Source of the DNA: Micrasema longulum
Taxonomy: Eukaryota > Arthropoda > Insecta > Trichoptera > Brachycentridae
NCBI GenBank assembly: GCA_022494885.1
Contig: JAGVSM010003529.1
Span: forward strand, 1-64,000
DNA: 64,000 bases
Reading direction: 5' to 3'
Of this stretch, positions 1 to 9,092 are shown in pieces; position 1 is the first letter of the stretch; each line of letters starts with the position of its first letter. The notes under the pieces were generated by a model. The model saw nothing but the letters and a program-made list of their open reading frames with translations. It ran no database searches and was not told where the DNA came from. Made by a program: the position numbers and the translations under genes.

Positions 1-824
1 ATAAAACTTTCAAATCTCACTTTGTCCTTTATATGGCTATCCTCCATTCGAAACCCATTACTCTTGCATCCTTTAAATGCTGACTCGATATCCCATCTTC
101 GTCGATATATTTTAGCCCCATTGCTCATATTTCTACTATATACTACCGATAAATATTCTCCGCTCTCTAATTTGATATGATCTAATTTTATTGGTATGGA
201 ATAAAACTGTGTTTCTAGATTTAGTATTTTGCTCTTTTGAAGATTAACAACTTTAATCCATTCTCCTTCCTTATTCATTATTCTATTTGTTTTTCTAATC
301 CTTAAAGCATAATTAATAGATTTACTGTTTAAATAAGTTATTAATTTTTCATTATCAAACTCTCTATCTCCAGTAATTACATCTATTCTAGCTACCCCAA
401 ATTTTTCGATAAATTTTTCAACTACTTCAACTTGATCATCAGCCGTACATGTACCTCTGTAAGGAATTATTTTATAGATTAACGGCATATCAATTTTATC
501 ATAGGATACTGATAATACTAATATATTTCTAATCTCTTTTCCTAACTCCCAAGTATTCCTATCTAATGATAATATGACTTTACCTTAAGGAAGAAGAGGG
601 GTCATAAATTTGTAATAATCATCAATATTAATAAAATCTTTTTCTAAAAATCTATATACAGATTTTATTTTTGAATCTAACAAAGCGTTTCCTTCTATTT
701 CCTCTGCCATATTTTTATATTTATTACCTCGACATAAAATTAACGATTTTATTATGCCTTTAAATGTATTAGATCTTGAATTTATCATCTTAAAATGATT
801 AAATAATAACTTGGCTAGCAACAT
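1..824 (-). pseudogene. IS4-like DDE transposase with in-frame stop (IS-A copy 1)
   Basis: The N-terminal 79 residues (start at 824) are followed by an in-frame TAA at 585..587. The same frame then continues through the DDE catalytic domain to the window edge. The stop lies immediately before the segment carrying the first catalytic Asp (SLDRNTWE). The second Asp (ITGDREFD) and the YRRRWDIESAFKG motif with the catalytic Glu follow downstream. The identical stop is present in copy 2, so it was there before the copies spread, or else it is read through. The C-terminus is cut by the window. Confidence 0.85.
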
Positions 825-911
825 AGAATACCTAAGATTTTTTGTGTATCCTATCTAAAATATTCTATTTGCTAGCCTTTTCAACCCTTCCTACATTTTT
901 GTCCAGTAGTG
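1..911 (-). mobile_element. IS4-like insertion sequence, copy 1 (cut by window edge)
   Basis: This is the reverse complement of the complete element at 60620..61765, with only scattered base differences. Its upstream terminal inverted repeat lies at 894..911 (CATTTTTGTCCAGTAGTG on the plus strand). The other end lies outside the window, so the element reads outwards to the left. I call this IS-A in other entries. The 60 bases just inside the window from its end (912..971) are the same as the bases next to the opposite end of copy 2. Confidence 0.9.
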
Positions 912-971
912 TGATAAGTAATAGGCGAGCGACGAGTGACGACGTCACCAACTTCCCATCAATTGACTATA
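912..971. repeat. 60-bp repeat flanking IS-A, also at 61766..61825
   Basis: The 60 bases starting TGATAAGTAATAGGCGAGCG and ending in CAATTGACTATA recur next to the other IS-A copy. Parts of it (GCGAG..GACGAC..TCACCAACT..ATTGACT) resemble the right half of the 147-bp palindromic element at 34282..34428. It may therefore be half of a palindromic repeat into which the IS inserted. That link is an inference from partial similarity. Confidence 0.6.
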
Positions 972-1006
972 GCTAATCTGATTAGTATTTAGCCATAGCA
1001 GATTGA

Positions 1007-1096
1007 CGTCATTGTGAGAAGGCGTAAGTCGACTAAGCAATCCAGGAAAGTAACCAGAAATGGATTGCCACGATCGCTATTGGTTTCGCAATAACG
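1007..1096. repeat. Short palindromic repeat (CGTCATTG..CAATAACG type)
   Basis: A roughly 90-bp imperfect palindrome of the CGTCATTGCGAGGAG..CTCGCAATGACG family that recurs through this window. Its central part has the shared core CAATCCAGGAAAGTAACCAG..GGATTGCCACG. It is flanked by a second inverted pair (GCTAATCTGATTAG before, CTAATCAGGTTAGC after). Confidence 0.85.
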
Positions 1097-1184
1097 GAAT
1101 AATGCTAATCAGGTTAGCTATAGGAATTAGGAAGGAAGAAATTATGATGGTGTTAAAAAACTTTTGTGTTAAGGGTGATGATAT

Positions 1185-1772
1185 ATGAAACAACATATAC
1201 AAGAGCTTCTTAACCAGAAGGAAGCAGTGGTTAATCATAGGAACAATATTAATAAGGAATCGTATTATTATAATGAAACAGTAACAACAAAACATAGAAC
1301 CTATATTTTATGGATAAATGCCGACCCCTATTATAAACAACACACAGAGAGAAGATTTAGACAAGGGGAATATGATAGAGATATAGCAGCGGCAAATGAG
1401 AGGATTAGAAATTTAGATTCACAAATTAACTCCTTAAGACAACAAGAAGAACAATCAAGGTTAGCGGCTATTGAGCAGGAAAGACAGCAAAAAATAGCTG
1501 CTGAACAGGCAAGATTAGCTTCTATTGAGCAAGAAAGACAACAAAAAATAGCAGCTGAACAGGCAAGGTTAGCTGCTATTGAGCAGGAAAGGCAACAAAA
1601 GATAGCTGCTGAAAAAGCAAAATTAGAAGCGGTAAAACATGGCAATGACGTAATAAGTGCTAATATTAGCCAGCAGCAAAAAGCTGTTTTGGACATGCTG
1701 AAATCAGCTGATAGCCAGCAGCGAGCATTTTTTTATCTGAGCTATTTGGTAAGTATTATAGTGAATCAATGA
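1185..1772 (+). CDS. Coiled-coil protein with three 18-residue repeats; probable N-terminal part of an ankyrin protein
   Basis: I do not recognise this 195-residue protein beyond its structure. Residues 92-145 are three near-identical 18-residue units rich in Glu, Gln, Ala and Lys (RLAAIEQERQQKIAAEQA), which predict a long coiled coil. The start has a good ribosome-binding site (AAGGGTG) 8 bases upstream. The end overlaps the next ORF by 4 bases (ATGA). Upstream of that second start codon, the second frame stays open through a T7 run at 1728..1734. A -1 shift there would fuse the two ORFs as ..QQRAFFLSELFGKYYSES.. into one protein of about 465 residues with coiled coil plus ankyrin-like repeats. 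Either the gene is frameshifted by loss of one T, or slippage on the T-run expresses both forms. No signal peptide is seen. Confidence 0.7.
   Translation: MKQHIQELLNQKEAVVNHRNNINKESYYYNETVTTKHRTYILWINADPYYKQHTERRFRQGEYDRDIAAANERIRNLDSQINSLRQQEEQSRLAAIEQERQQKIAAEQARLASIEQERQQKIAAEQARLAAIEQERQQKIAAEKAKLEAVKHGNDVISANISQQQKAVLDMLKSADSQQRAFFYLSYLVSIIVNQ
1458..1619 (+). repeat. Three tandem 54-bp units in coding sequence
   Basis: Units at 1458..1511, 1512..1565 and 1566..1619 are nearly identical in DNA and in frame, each coding for 18 residues of predicted coiled coil. Such units can expand and contract by slippage or recombination. Confidence 0.9.
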
Positions 1773-2590
1773 CAATGATTAGTATGATAAAATCTCTAGG
1801 AGTTGATGCTAATCAGTTAGCATATTATGCTATCAAGAAAACAAATAATGAATTATTTGTTTTAGCTCTAAATTATGGGGCTAATTGTTGTGATTATCAA
1901 ATAGAGGACAAAACATTATTACAACAATTAATACATAGTGGTAACGAAAGCTTTATTAAAAAGATTCTAGCAACAGGACAGGATTTAACTAGTACGGTAG
2001 TGGAGGCTATAGGTCAAAATGATATTGTTACTATCAGTAAATTATCATCTTATGATAATAGTCTCCTATCACAAAAATTTGCTGGTTATACGCTTTTGCA
2101 AATTGCCATTTCTGCACAAAAAGCAGAAATGGTTCAAAAGATTTTGCAGTTAGATAGTGCCAGTGCAAAAATTTTAACTAATAATGGTGAATCAGCTCTG
2201 AAAATTGCTGTTAGATCAGGAAATACAGAGATTTTAGAAATGGTAACTCTGCATAGCAATTTACAGGCAGAAATAGCTCAGCTTGGTTCGAAAGTTGAGC
2301 AGGCTCTGAAAGATAAGATATTAGAATACCAAGATATTGAAACTGTAATTAAACTGTTGCGAGGTGAAGAAATATCGCTACAACAATATTTGCTTAGCAA
2401 GCAAAACCATGAAAATGAGCATGAGCAAGTTAATAGTAATAAAGCTATTGAAGAAGGAGTTAGTGGAGTTGAGGAACAGCGTTTAGCTGAGGAGTTTAAT
2501 ACTCTGACAATATCCTTAGATCATGATATAGAGCATTGTAATGAAGATATAACCCTACAAGGAGAATATGGTGATTATTCTTCCAATTAA
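1769..2590 (+). CDS. Ankyrin-repeat-like protein (possibly C-terminal part of the preceding gene)
   Basis: The protein has 273 residues. Residues about 5-170 carry helix-loop-helix units of ankyrin type, best seen in FAGYTLLQIAISAQKAEMVQKILQ and NGESALKIAVRSGNTEILEMV (consensus G.TaL..A...g..eiv..Ll). The C-terminal 90 residues are acidic and lack a recognisable domain. It overlaps the stop of the preceding ORF by 4 bases, and its frame is open upstream of the ATG. A frameshifted single gene is therefore as likely as translational coupling. Ankyrin proteins of Rickettsiales are often secreted effectors, but no secretion signal is evident here, so that role is inference. Confidence 0.7.
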   Translation: MTMISMIKSLGVDANQLAYYAIKKTNNELFVLALNYGANCCDYQIEDKTLLQQLIHSGNESFIKKILATGQDLTSTVVEAIGQNDIVTISKLSSYDNSLLSQKFAGYTLLQIAISAQKAEMVQKILQLDSASAKILTNNGESALKIAVRSGNTEILEMVTLHSNLQAEIAQLGSKVEQALKDKILEYQDIETVIKLLRGEEISLQQYLLSKQNHENEHEQVNSNKAIEEGVSGVEEQRLAEEFNTLTISLDHDIEHCNEDITLQGEYGDYSSN

Positions 2591-2594
2591 TATG

Positions 2595-2611
2595 CTGTTT
2601 CATAGGAAACA
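2595..2611 (+). terminator. Small hairpin after the ankyrin gene
   Basis: CTGTTTC-ATA-GGAAACAG forms a 7-bp stem just after the stop codon at 2590. No T-tract follows, so a role as intrinsic terminator is weakly supported. Confidence 0.3.
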
Positions 2612-2747
2612 GTTGGAAATAACTAAAATAATTCTATATTTGGCTCTTTTTAGCTGCAAATAAACATGATTCTCTTAGGGAATTGCAGAAGGGAATATCA
2701 CTTACCAACAGCAAATAATTTGAATTAGCTAATATATGTAAATGTAA

Positions 2748-5186
2748 ATGCCAGAATTATATGATAATTCTGCTACAGAAATTATAGGTAGCGGGGTTTT
2801 AGCTCTTGATGTAGTAAAGCAACCATATTTTAAAGAAATTGTAGAGTTTACTCACAGTAGTGGGATTGTTTTACCTATTACACCTGATGCTACAAATGAA
2901 GAGATCAGGACTCAAGGTTATATATTAGTTAGTTCATTATTAGATAACATCATTGCTAGCCCCCAGAAAGAATCAAACTCTAATATTCTCGGTAAATGTT
3001 TAGATACATTAAAAGCGGTTGGAGAACATGGTAATGCTGTTCTATCCAGCTATGTTAACGATCAATTAATAACATTATTACTTAGCGATAATTATTCAGA
3101 GCATAGAACTACTATTTGTCATGTACTGATCAATGGAGAATATGTAGTTAGTGATCAGCAAAATATCAAGCTTAACACGTTAGTTATCTCTCTTGATTCC
3201 AATTTTTCCACTCCTATTATTGAATTATTATTAGCTAAAGGTAAGATTAGTACTGAAGTAATAGATAATGTACTAAAATTTATTAAGGCAAGTAAGATTG
3301 GTGGTACCGATAACTCAGTATATAAGCAGCAATTATTATTAATTGTTCAGAGTTTCAATGATAATAATTCTCTTAAAGAAAAACTAGCACCTCAAATATT
3401 AGACTTTTTCAAATTATTCCAAGATATAAGCTTTTTATCTGAAATGGCAAAGATAATTGGTAATGCAGATTTCTTTAAACCTGTCATTAATGAACTAAAA
3501 AATAACTTCCAATGTTTAGAAAGATTATTAAAAATAGAGAGTAAGGTTTGCCAAACAAAGCAAAAAATTATAAGTCAAGGTAGTGTCCCAAATCAATTTG
3601 GTTATCTGTTAGATAGTCCAGATGTTATTCTTACTGAAAATTCTTCAAAGTTTATATTAGACTTATATAATATTAATCTACCAAATAAAACTTGGTCATT
3701 AAATGATTATTATCAAGCTTTAAAATATACTCAAGTATTGTTAAATAAAATCTTACGATGTAAAATCCCTGTTAATACAGAATTCATATGTTGTTATGAG
3801 AAATATGTGACAGAGTTACTGCTTAGCTCTTATTTTCGTGCAGGTTATCCATCTATCTTAACATTTAGCACGAATATTTGTGCAATGCTATTAACGCAAG
3901 GCTGCAATATATCAGGGGAATGTTTGGAAGTTTTGATAAATAGCCTTAATAATAATCCGATAAATAATGCTAATCTTGCTAACATATCTGAAATATTAGC
4001 GAGATTAGCCTCGCATAATAAGATTCCAGTTTTGACCATCAATACAAGTATAGCATTATTGAAGAGCTGCACTAATAGTCCAAATCAAAATAATATCAAT
4101 AATATTGTCGGAGCATTTGAGAATTTTGCTAGATTTAAGATTCAAGATGATAGTTTGACTGATATTATATGTGAGAAATATCTTGGTCAATCATTGGTGC
4201 TCGATCGAATATTAGGAACTTTGGAGATTATTGCTAGCAATTCAGGTAAGCTTCCTGAGCAGAGTATTAGTTCATTAACAGAGTTTATTCTAGACCTTGA
4301 TAATGGGATAACATTACGCATTAGGGCAATAGAGTTGCTACAAAGAGTAGCAGGAGGAATAAGGGAGGAGGATGTATCTAATTTATCTAAGTTACTGAAA
4401 GGAGAAAAGCAAACTATCTATATGGAAGTTGATTATAATAATAGTCAGCTACCATTAGCAAATAATATTGATTGGAAGCAATTTGATTTAGAATATTTAC
4501 AGTCAATCAAGGATACTGGAGCTACAGGAGATATTTTAGATGATATTGGTGATAATAATCTAATTGCTAAAGAATCCAGTACTGAAGTAATAGATTATAA
4601 AACAGCACTAGCTGTAACAAAACTACTGGCTAAATATGCAGCAGCAAAACATGGTAGACTTACTGAGGTAAGTATTAATTCTTTGGAACAAGCATTAAAT
4701 AATGACGTTCTAGCCGCAGAAGCCTTAGCAGCACTTGCGATTGTTGCTGAGAAGCATCCAGCTTTACTTAAGCAGGAGTTATTTGATTATATAAAAGAAC
4801 ACCACTCACAAATACATTATCAAATATTATTTAATACAAGTTTGGACTCACTAGATAAGTTGCTCAATGATGAGTTAGCGGAGCATAGTATAGCTAAAGT
4901 ATATGATAAGTCTAAACTAATTGGCGAGGAATTAAATAAGTTAATTGATTTGCTTAAGGGTGATGGCGTACAGAATATAGGTAGATTATATCAGATAATT
5001 AGTAAGACACTAATAGTTAATCCTGACTTATTTAGTGAATGTTTGCTATTAGTGCAGCGAATAATTTTGCTATACTCAAATGATTTAAAGGAGAGTACAA
5101 ATGAAGATATTAAAGTAATTAATCACTCACCTTACGCACAAGTTGCTAATTTGTATAAATTTTGTAGTTCTAGCATAGCTGCCTGA
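2748..5186 (+). pseudogene. Large alpha-helical (HEAT/ARM-like) protein, 3' end disrupted by an IS
   Basis: The 812-codon frame encodes an almost wholly helical, Leu/Ile/Asn-rich protein. Repeated helix pairs such as LRIRAIELLQRVAGGI and DVLAAEALAALAIVAEKHP suggest an alpha-solenoid of HEAT or armadillo type. No catalytic motif, signal peptide or membrane segment is seen. The native reading frame ends at 5124. The last 20 or so codons (from about 5125) come from the terminal repeat and coding strand of IS-B, so the protein is truncated with an IS-derived tail. No continuation is obvious after the IS at 6282. It follows the ankyrin gene by 157 bases on the same strand, and the two could be one effector-like group. 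I do not recognise the family. Confidence 0.6.
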
Positions 5187-6281
5187 TTTGCTCTAAGAAT
5201 TAATTTATATTTCAATGCAAAATGGTTTGTACAAGTTTTTAATTGAAGCATTTCAAGCTTGCAAAAGGCAACTATTGAAGCAAATATATGATTTGATTGA
5301 GATATTACCTTCTTTGTTGGTGACTTTGCTAAACTTGCATTTTGTTTTATTGATTTATGAAAAACTTCTATTCTCCACAGTTTTTGGTAGATTTCATATA
5401 GATGGTCAGCATCATGGTCAAGATCATTTGATACTAAATAGAGAATGCCTGTTGAATTATCTTCGTTTATGAAGACTTTCTTAATGAGTGTCACCGGAAA
5501 TTCTAACCCCTTAAGCCACACCCTAATACACTGACCATCTTTTAGATTTAATGACGAAACTTGTTGAAATTGACTTTTCATTTTATCATTTTTCGATAAA
5601 GATATAGTACGATTTGATTTAATACCTATAATAAAATACTTATTCAAATTATGTATATATTCTAGATTTTCCTTTGCTCCAAACCAATTATCTGCCAATA
5701 CATAATCAAATAATACTTTGTTTATATGACTTTGTTTTATTAAATTACGAAAATGCTCATTCTTGGTCAGACTTGCTTTTTTCTTTACCTTTTTACTCTC
5801 AATATCACAAAACACTATGTCCTTATGTACAATTTCATAACCTACTGGTAAAGTAACAGTATCATAATGAACAAGACATGAAAGTATATTGACTCCTTTA
5901 ACATGCCTTCCTTTAGCATGTGAATAATGCCAGCACATAATTTCGTTTTCATCGCTATAAGGTTTTTCTTCAATCGAATCATCCAGGATCAAAACTCCAC
6001 CCGATTTCTTTTCATTCTTCCTGACTTCAGGCTTGATATACGCCCATAAGTCCTCTGATCCTAAAGCTGTTCCATTGAGAAATCTAGTAAATTTATCGTG
6101 TCCCATCTCGCCACATAACAAATCAGATAAACCAGTAGCTGTTGCATAGCTATTTTGACAAATTAAATAGTCCGTATAAATATCTAGTGTTTTGTGCATT
6201 CTAATCAATCTTTTCTTATAGAATTACTATATCCAAACTTGCATTTTTATCTAGATTTTCTTCTCACTGCGTAAGGTGAGT
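5125..6281 (-). mobile_element. Insertion sequence IS-B, complete copy
   Basis: The terminal inverted repeats are ACTCACCTTACGCA at 5125..5138 and the complement TGCGTAAGGTGAGT at 6268..6281. The single transposase gene lies between them on the minus strand. I see no convincing target duplication next to the ends. A 99-bp fragment of its upstream end sits inside IS-C copy 2 at 14793..14891. Confidence 0.85.
5132..6208 (-). CDS. DDE transposase (IS4/IS701-like superfamily)
   Basis: The 358-residue protein is apparently intact. The first catalytic Asp lies in GGVLILDDSIEEKPYSDENE, the second in YVLADNWFGAKENLE, and the Glu in YEIYQKLWRIEVFHKSIKQN, a Y..(R/K)W.IE.FHK signature typical of IS4/IS701-type enzymes. 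The stop codon TAA is inside the right-hand inverted repeat. The start is ATG at 6208, with a second ATG three codons in. This is the only IS transposase of the IS4-like types in the window that looks uninterrupted. Family placement below superfamily level is uncertain. Confidence 0.85.
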   Translation of the reverse strand: MIRMHKTLDIYTDYLICQNSYATATGLSDLLCGEMGHDKFTRFLNGTALGSEDLWAYIKPEVRKNEKKSGGVLILDDSIEEKPYSDENEIMCWHYSHAKGRHVKGVNILSCLVHYDTVTLPVGYEIVHKDIVFCDIESKKVKKKASLTKNEHFRNLIKQSHINKVLFDYVLADNWFGAKENLEYIHNLNKYFIIGIKSNRTISLSKNDKMKSQFQQVSSLNLKDGQCIRVWLKGLEFPVTLIKKVFINEDNSTGILYLVSNDLDHDADHLYEIYQKLWRIEVFHKSIKQNASLAKSPTKKVISQSNHIFASIVAFCKLEMLQLKTCTNHFALKYKLILRANQAAMLELQNLYKLATCA

Positions 6282-6361
6282 TTTTAAAATAGTAAATGCT
6301 TGAAAGTAGCAGAATTTTAGTTTAATCTAACTTATGATTAAGATAATGTGTTAGGTGTTTA

Positions 6362-7084
6362 ATGGAAGATATTCATAATTGGCAGTCAAAATTTGAATCT
6401 TGTGAGTATGCTGAAAGGTTACTCAATAAACTAACTCGACTGAATCAGCAAGTAAAACAACCAATAGATATTGATGAGGTTAAAAAAGGTATATATTACG
6501 CCAAAAAATATCATGGTTCGCAAATGCGACAATCCGGCGAACCGTATTACTCTCACCCGATAGAAGTAGCGTACATGGTTGCACAGCACACAGCATTAGA
6601 AATGCCCCAATATTTCAGGACTGATATGATTATTACCAGTTTACTTCATGATACTATTGAAGATACAGCTCTAACTAAAACTATGATTGATAATATTTTT
6701 GGTAGTCAGGTTGCTAATCAGGTAGAAGACTTAACCAGAGTGAAGGTAGACAGAAAAATTAGTGCAGCAGAAACAGTAGAATTATTATGGCTACAAAAGA
6801 AATATGATGTCTTAATCATTAAGCTATTCGATAGAATTCATAATGTACAAACTATTGGAGTAAAATCTCCAGAAAAAATTAAGAAGATAATAGAAGAAAC
6901 TCTTAGCAGATTTATGAGTCTTAGTATTTATCTTGGAACCCCAAAAGTTGAGCAAATATTAGCAAGGCTATGTTTTAAGAATATGCAGAGACAGAATGAT
7001 CACCAAACTTTACATGATAATTTCCGGCTTCCTTCTCTAGTCTCACAAAGTAAAATATCCCAAATCCATAACCTATTGCCATAG
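6362..7084 (+). CDS. SpoT-like HD-domain (p)ppGpp hydrolase, stand-alone
   Basis: The 240-residue protein carries the HD-hydrolase motifs of the RelA/SpoT family: YAKKYHGSQMRQSGEPYYSHPIEVA, then the HD pair in SLLHDTIEDT (residues about 95-104), then KLFDRIHNVQTI. There is no synthetase, TGS or ACT domain, so if active it would only degrade (p)ppGpp or a related nucleotide. Rickettsiales commonly carry several split SpoT genes, often next to transporter genes in mobile modules. The start has AGGTG 6 bases upstream. Its last 110 bases overlap the convergent MFS gene. The usual Asn/Asp residues for metal binding appear present, so activity is plausible but not proven. Confidence 0.85.
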   Translation: MEDIHNWQSKFESCEYAERLLNKLTRLNQQVKQPIDIDEVKKGIYYAKKYHGSQMRQSGEPYYSHPIEVAYMVAQHTALEMPQYFRTDMIITSLLHDTIEDTALTKTMIDNIFGSQVANQVEDLTRVKVDRKISAAETVELLWLQKKYDVLIIKLFDRIHNVQTIGVKSPEKIKKIIEETLSRFMSLSIYLGTPKVEQILARLCFKNMQRQNDHQTLHDNFRLPSLVSQSKISQIHNLLP

Positions 7085-8321
7085 ACACTATGATCAACGA
7101 CACTCCCCATTGTCCAAAATATTTCTCACAATAGATAATTCCAAATGATGTAGTAATATGCATGAGAGCCCGAGATATAGCGTATATAAATCCACCATAA
7201 GTAAAGCGTTTAAAAATGGGAATATGAGTATAAAAAACTGGGGTAGCTGGATTAGTGCTAAGCACAAATAACATAAAAAATGATTGCAGTGCAAATATAT
7301 GTAATGGACTGTTTATATGGCTTAGCAAGTAAGGACAAAGCAAAGCAACTGGACAGAATATAAATAGTTTTGCTTTCAATATCTTTAATGGATGTATTCT
7401 ATAACTTAAATACATTAATAATATATAGCCAACTAAATTCACCATTGATACGATAAAATTTTGATTAATTACTTCTTCTGGTTTATAATCAAACTGATTT
7501 TTAAGGATATTCCCACAATAAATATACGTAAAATAAAAACATAATGGCCATCCGCATTGTATTAGAAATAAGGCCATAGTTGTTTTTTTGCTTACTTTTT
7601 CATGTAATATAGGGTCATCTTTTAATTTAGCCATGCTCACACCGGATTTATCTAAGATATTTTTTAACCGACGTGTTGCATCTGCAAAATCCGTTGTTTC
7701 CTTTAGTGCTGTTCTAGCAACGCCACCAACCATTGCAATTAGTGCACCGATCCAAAATGCAATACGCCAATTAAATTGATATTTAGTTGTAATGGATGCA
7801 ACACCCAAAGCTACTGTCCCTCCTAAAATAGAAAAAATTGCAATTAACATTACAGCCGGATATTGCATAGGTGGTTTTACGAATTCAGTTAAATAAATTT
7901 CTGCACCTACTATTTCTCCCATAGATGACATGCCCTGTAACATGCGGCACACGGTAACTAACCATGCAGCTGCTATACCTATTTGTTCATATGTTGGAAG
8001 AGTAGCAATTATAATGCATGAAATAGACATAATAAAGGTTGTGATAATAACTATTGGTTTACGACCGATTTTATCACCTATCCTACCAAAAATAAGTGCA
8101 CCAACAGGTCTTAAAACAAACACTGAACAAAATGCAAAAGCAGACTGCAATGAAGAGGTAAAAGGATCGCTTTTTGGGAAAAAGAGCTCATTTAAAAGAA
8201 CTGCCATATGTACATATAGCATTAGATCAAAATACTCAAGAAACGTCCCAACTGAAAGTAATCCGACAGCTTCTTTTTGCTCCTTGGTTAGGCTACTTTG
8301 TTGTTGCTGATACCCTATCAT
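6975..8321 (-). CDS. MFS transporter of the metabolite:H+ symporter type (ProP-like)
   Basis: The 448-residue protein has about 12 membrane segments. The first (residues 22-45) starts with GTFLEYFDLMLYVHMA, the conserved opening of the MHS (proline/betaine/dicarboxylate) branch. The MFS signature GRIGDKIGRKP lies in the loop between segments 2 and 3, and the characteristic RMLQGMSSMGEIVGAE follows in segment 4. The start at 8321 has a strong ribosome-binding site (AGGTGGAG). It converges on the SpoT-HD gene and overlaps it by 110 bases. In Rickettsiales such transporters are thought to import host osmolytes or amino acids. The substrate cannot be read from the sequence. Confidence 0.9.
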   Translation of the reverse strand: MIGYQQQQSSLTKEQKEAVGLLSVGTFLEYFDLMLYVHMAVLLNELFFPKSDPFTSSLQSAFAFCSVFVLRPVGALIFGRIGDKIGRKPIVIITTFIMSISCIIIATLPTYEQIGIAAAWLVTVCRMLQGMSSMGEIVGAEIYLTEFVKPPMQYPAVMLIAIFSILGGTVALGVASITTKYQFNWRIAFWIGALIAMVGGVARTALKETTDFADATRRLKNILDKSGVSMAKLKDDPILHEKVSKKTTMALFLIQCGWPLCFYFTYIYCGNILKNQFDYKPEEVINQNFIVSMVNLVGYILLMYLSYRIHPLKILKAKLFIFCPVALLCPYLLSHINSPLHIFALQSFFMLFVLSTNPATPVFYTHIPIFKRFTYGGFIYAISRALMHITTSFGIIYCEKYFGQWGVSLIIVSMAIGYGFGIFYFVRLEKEAGNYHVKFGDHSVSAYS

Positions 8322-8856
8322 TTCTCCACCTATATAAATTAGTGCTAATAACTATAATGATGATTTAAGTAATGATAGCAAGAAAAATATATGTAGAAAA
8401 TTGAAATAATAAATTGTTGCTTGTAACAATATCACGGTATTCAATAAAGCGTAAATGTTATAGAAAAGATTTCTTGTACACATAGGTGAATTTGCAAAAT
8501 TCTTTTTGCAGTATCTATGCCAATTTTAGTAATCTAATCATTTTGGTTTCCAATTTGTTGGCTTAAATTTATTATATAGTAAAAGCTATTGAATTAGGTG
8601 ATAATATATGAAAAAATGAGAGGAAAATGTCAATTTTATGTTAATTTGATGTGTATTAGTTCTTATAACACTTTCAATCTGTTTCACTATAACTTTAGAA
8701 GATGCTAATAATATGAAAACTGTTTTACCTGAACGCTCCCTGATCATTCAAGAAAGACTTGAATTAAAAACAGTGACGGAGAAATTTTGTTTGGAGAGAA
8801 TTAATGAAGAGATAATTTAACTAAACTATTAATAAAAAGTAAATAAATTGTATTAA
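8322..8856. other. 535-bp region without a convincing gene
   Basis: Very AT-rich, with no palindromic repeat of the families seen elsewhere. The only short frame of note is 8713..8820 on the plus strand (35 codons, MKTVLPERSLII..). It lacks a ribosome-binding site and a recognisable family, so it is not called. The region may hold promoters for the flanking minus-strand MFS gene. Confidence 0.5.
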
Positions 8857-9082
8857 TTAATTTTCCTCTAATATTTTGCTAGCTAATACGTATAGTTTCT
8901 GTTCTATCCATTTTACTCGAACTAGTTTTGCTAGAGGTATAAAGTTGTTTAAAGTATCCAAGGCTATTCTTTTTTGTTTTTCTCTTGACTTAATATAATG
9001 AAGGGTTTGCATATTATGTAATCTGTCAGCAAGCTTGATATACCACGCGTCCGTATCTTCCGGTTGAAGCAATTTCTGTAAG

Positions 9083-9092
9083 GCATGTTCTC
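9083..9092. repeat. Target-site duplication of IS-C copy 1 (with 10427..10436)
   Basis: GCATGTTCTC at 9083..9092 directly precedes the left IS end and recurs at 10427..10436 directly after the right end. A 10-bp duplication is in the range for IS4-type elements and shows a simple, fairly recent insertion. Confidence 0.93.

Noticed and set aside
1331..1696. Cys-rich minus-strand ORF of 121 residues
   Set aside because: It is the antisense of the three 54-bp coding repeats, and its periodic Cys pattern only mirrors them.
5115..6291. Target-site duplication for IS-B
   Set aside because: The bases outside the two ends (AATTAATC and TTTTAAAA) do not match as direct repeats, so none is called.
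8713..8820. 35-codon ORF MKTVLPERSLII..
   Set aside because: Short, without ribosome-binding site, family or neighbour supporting it.
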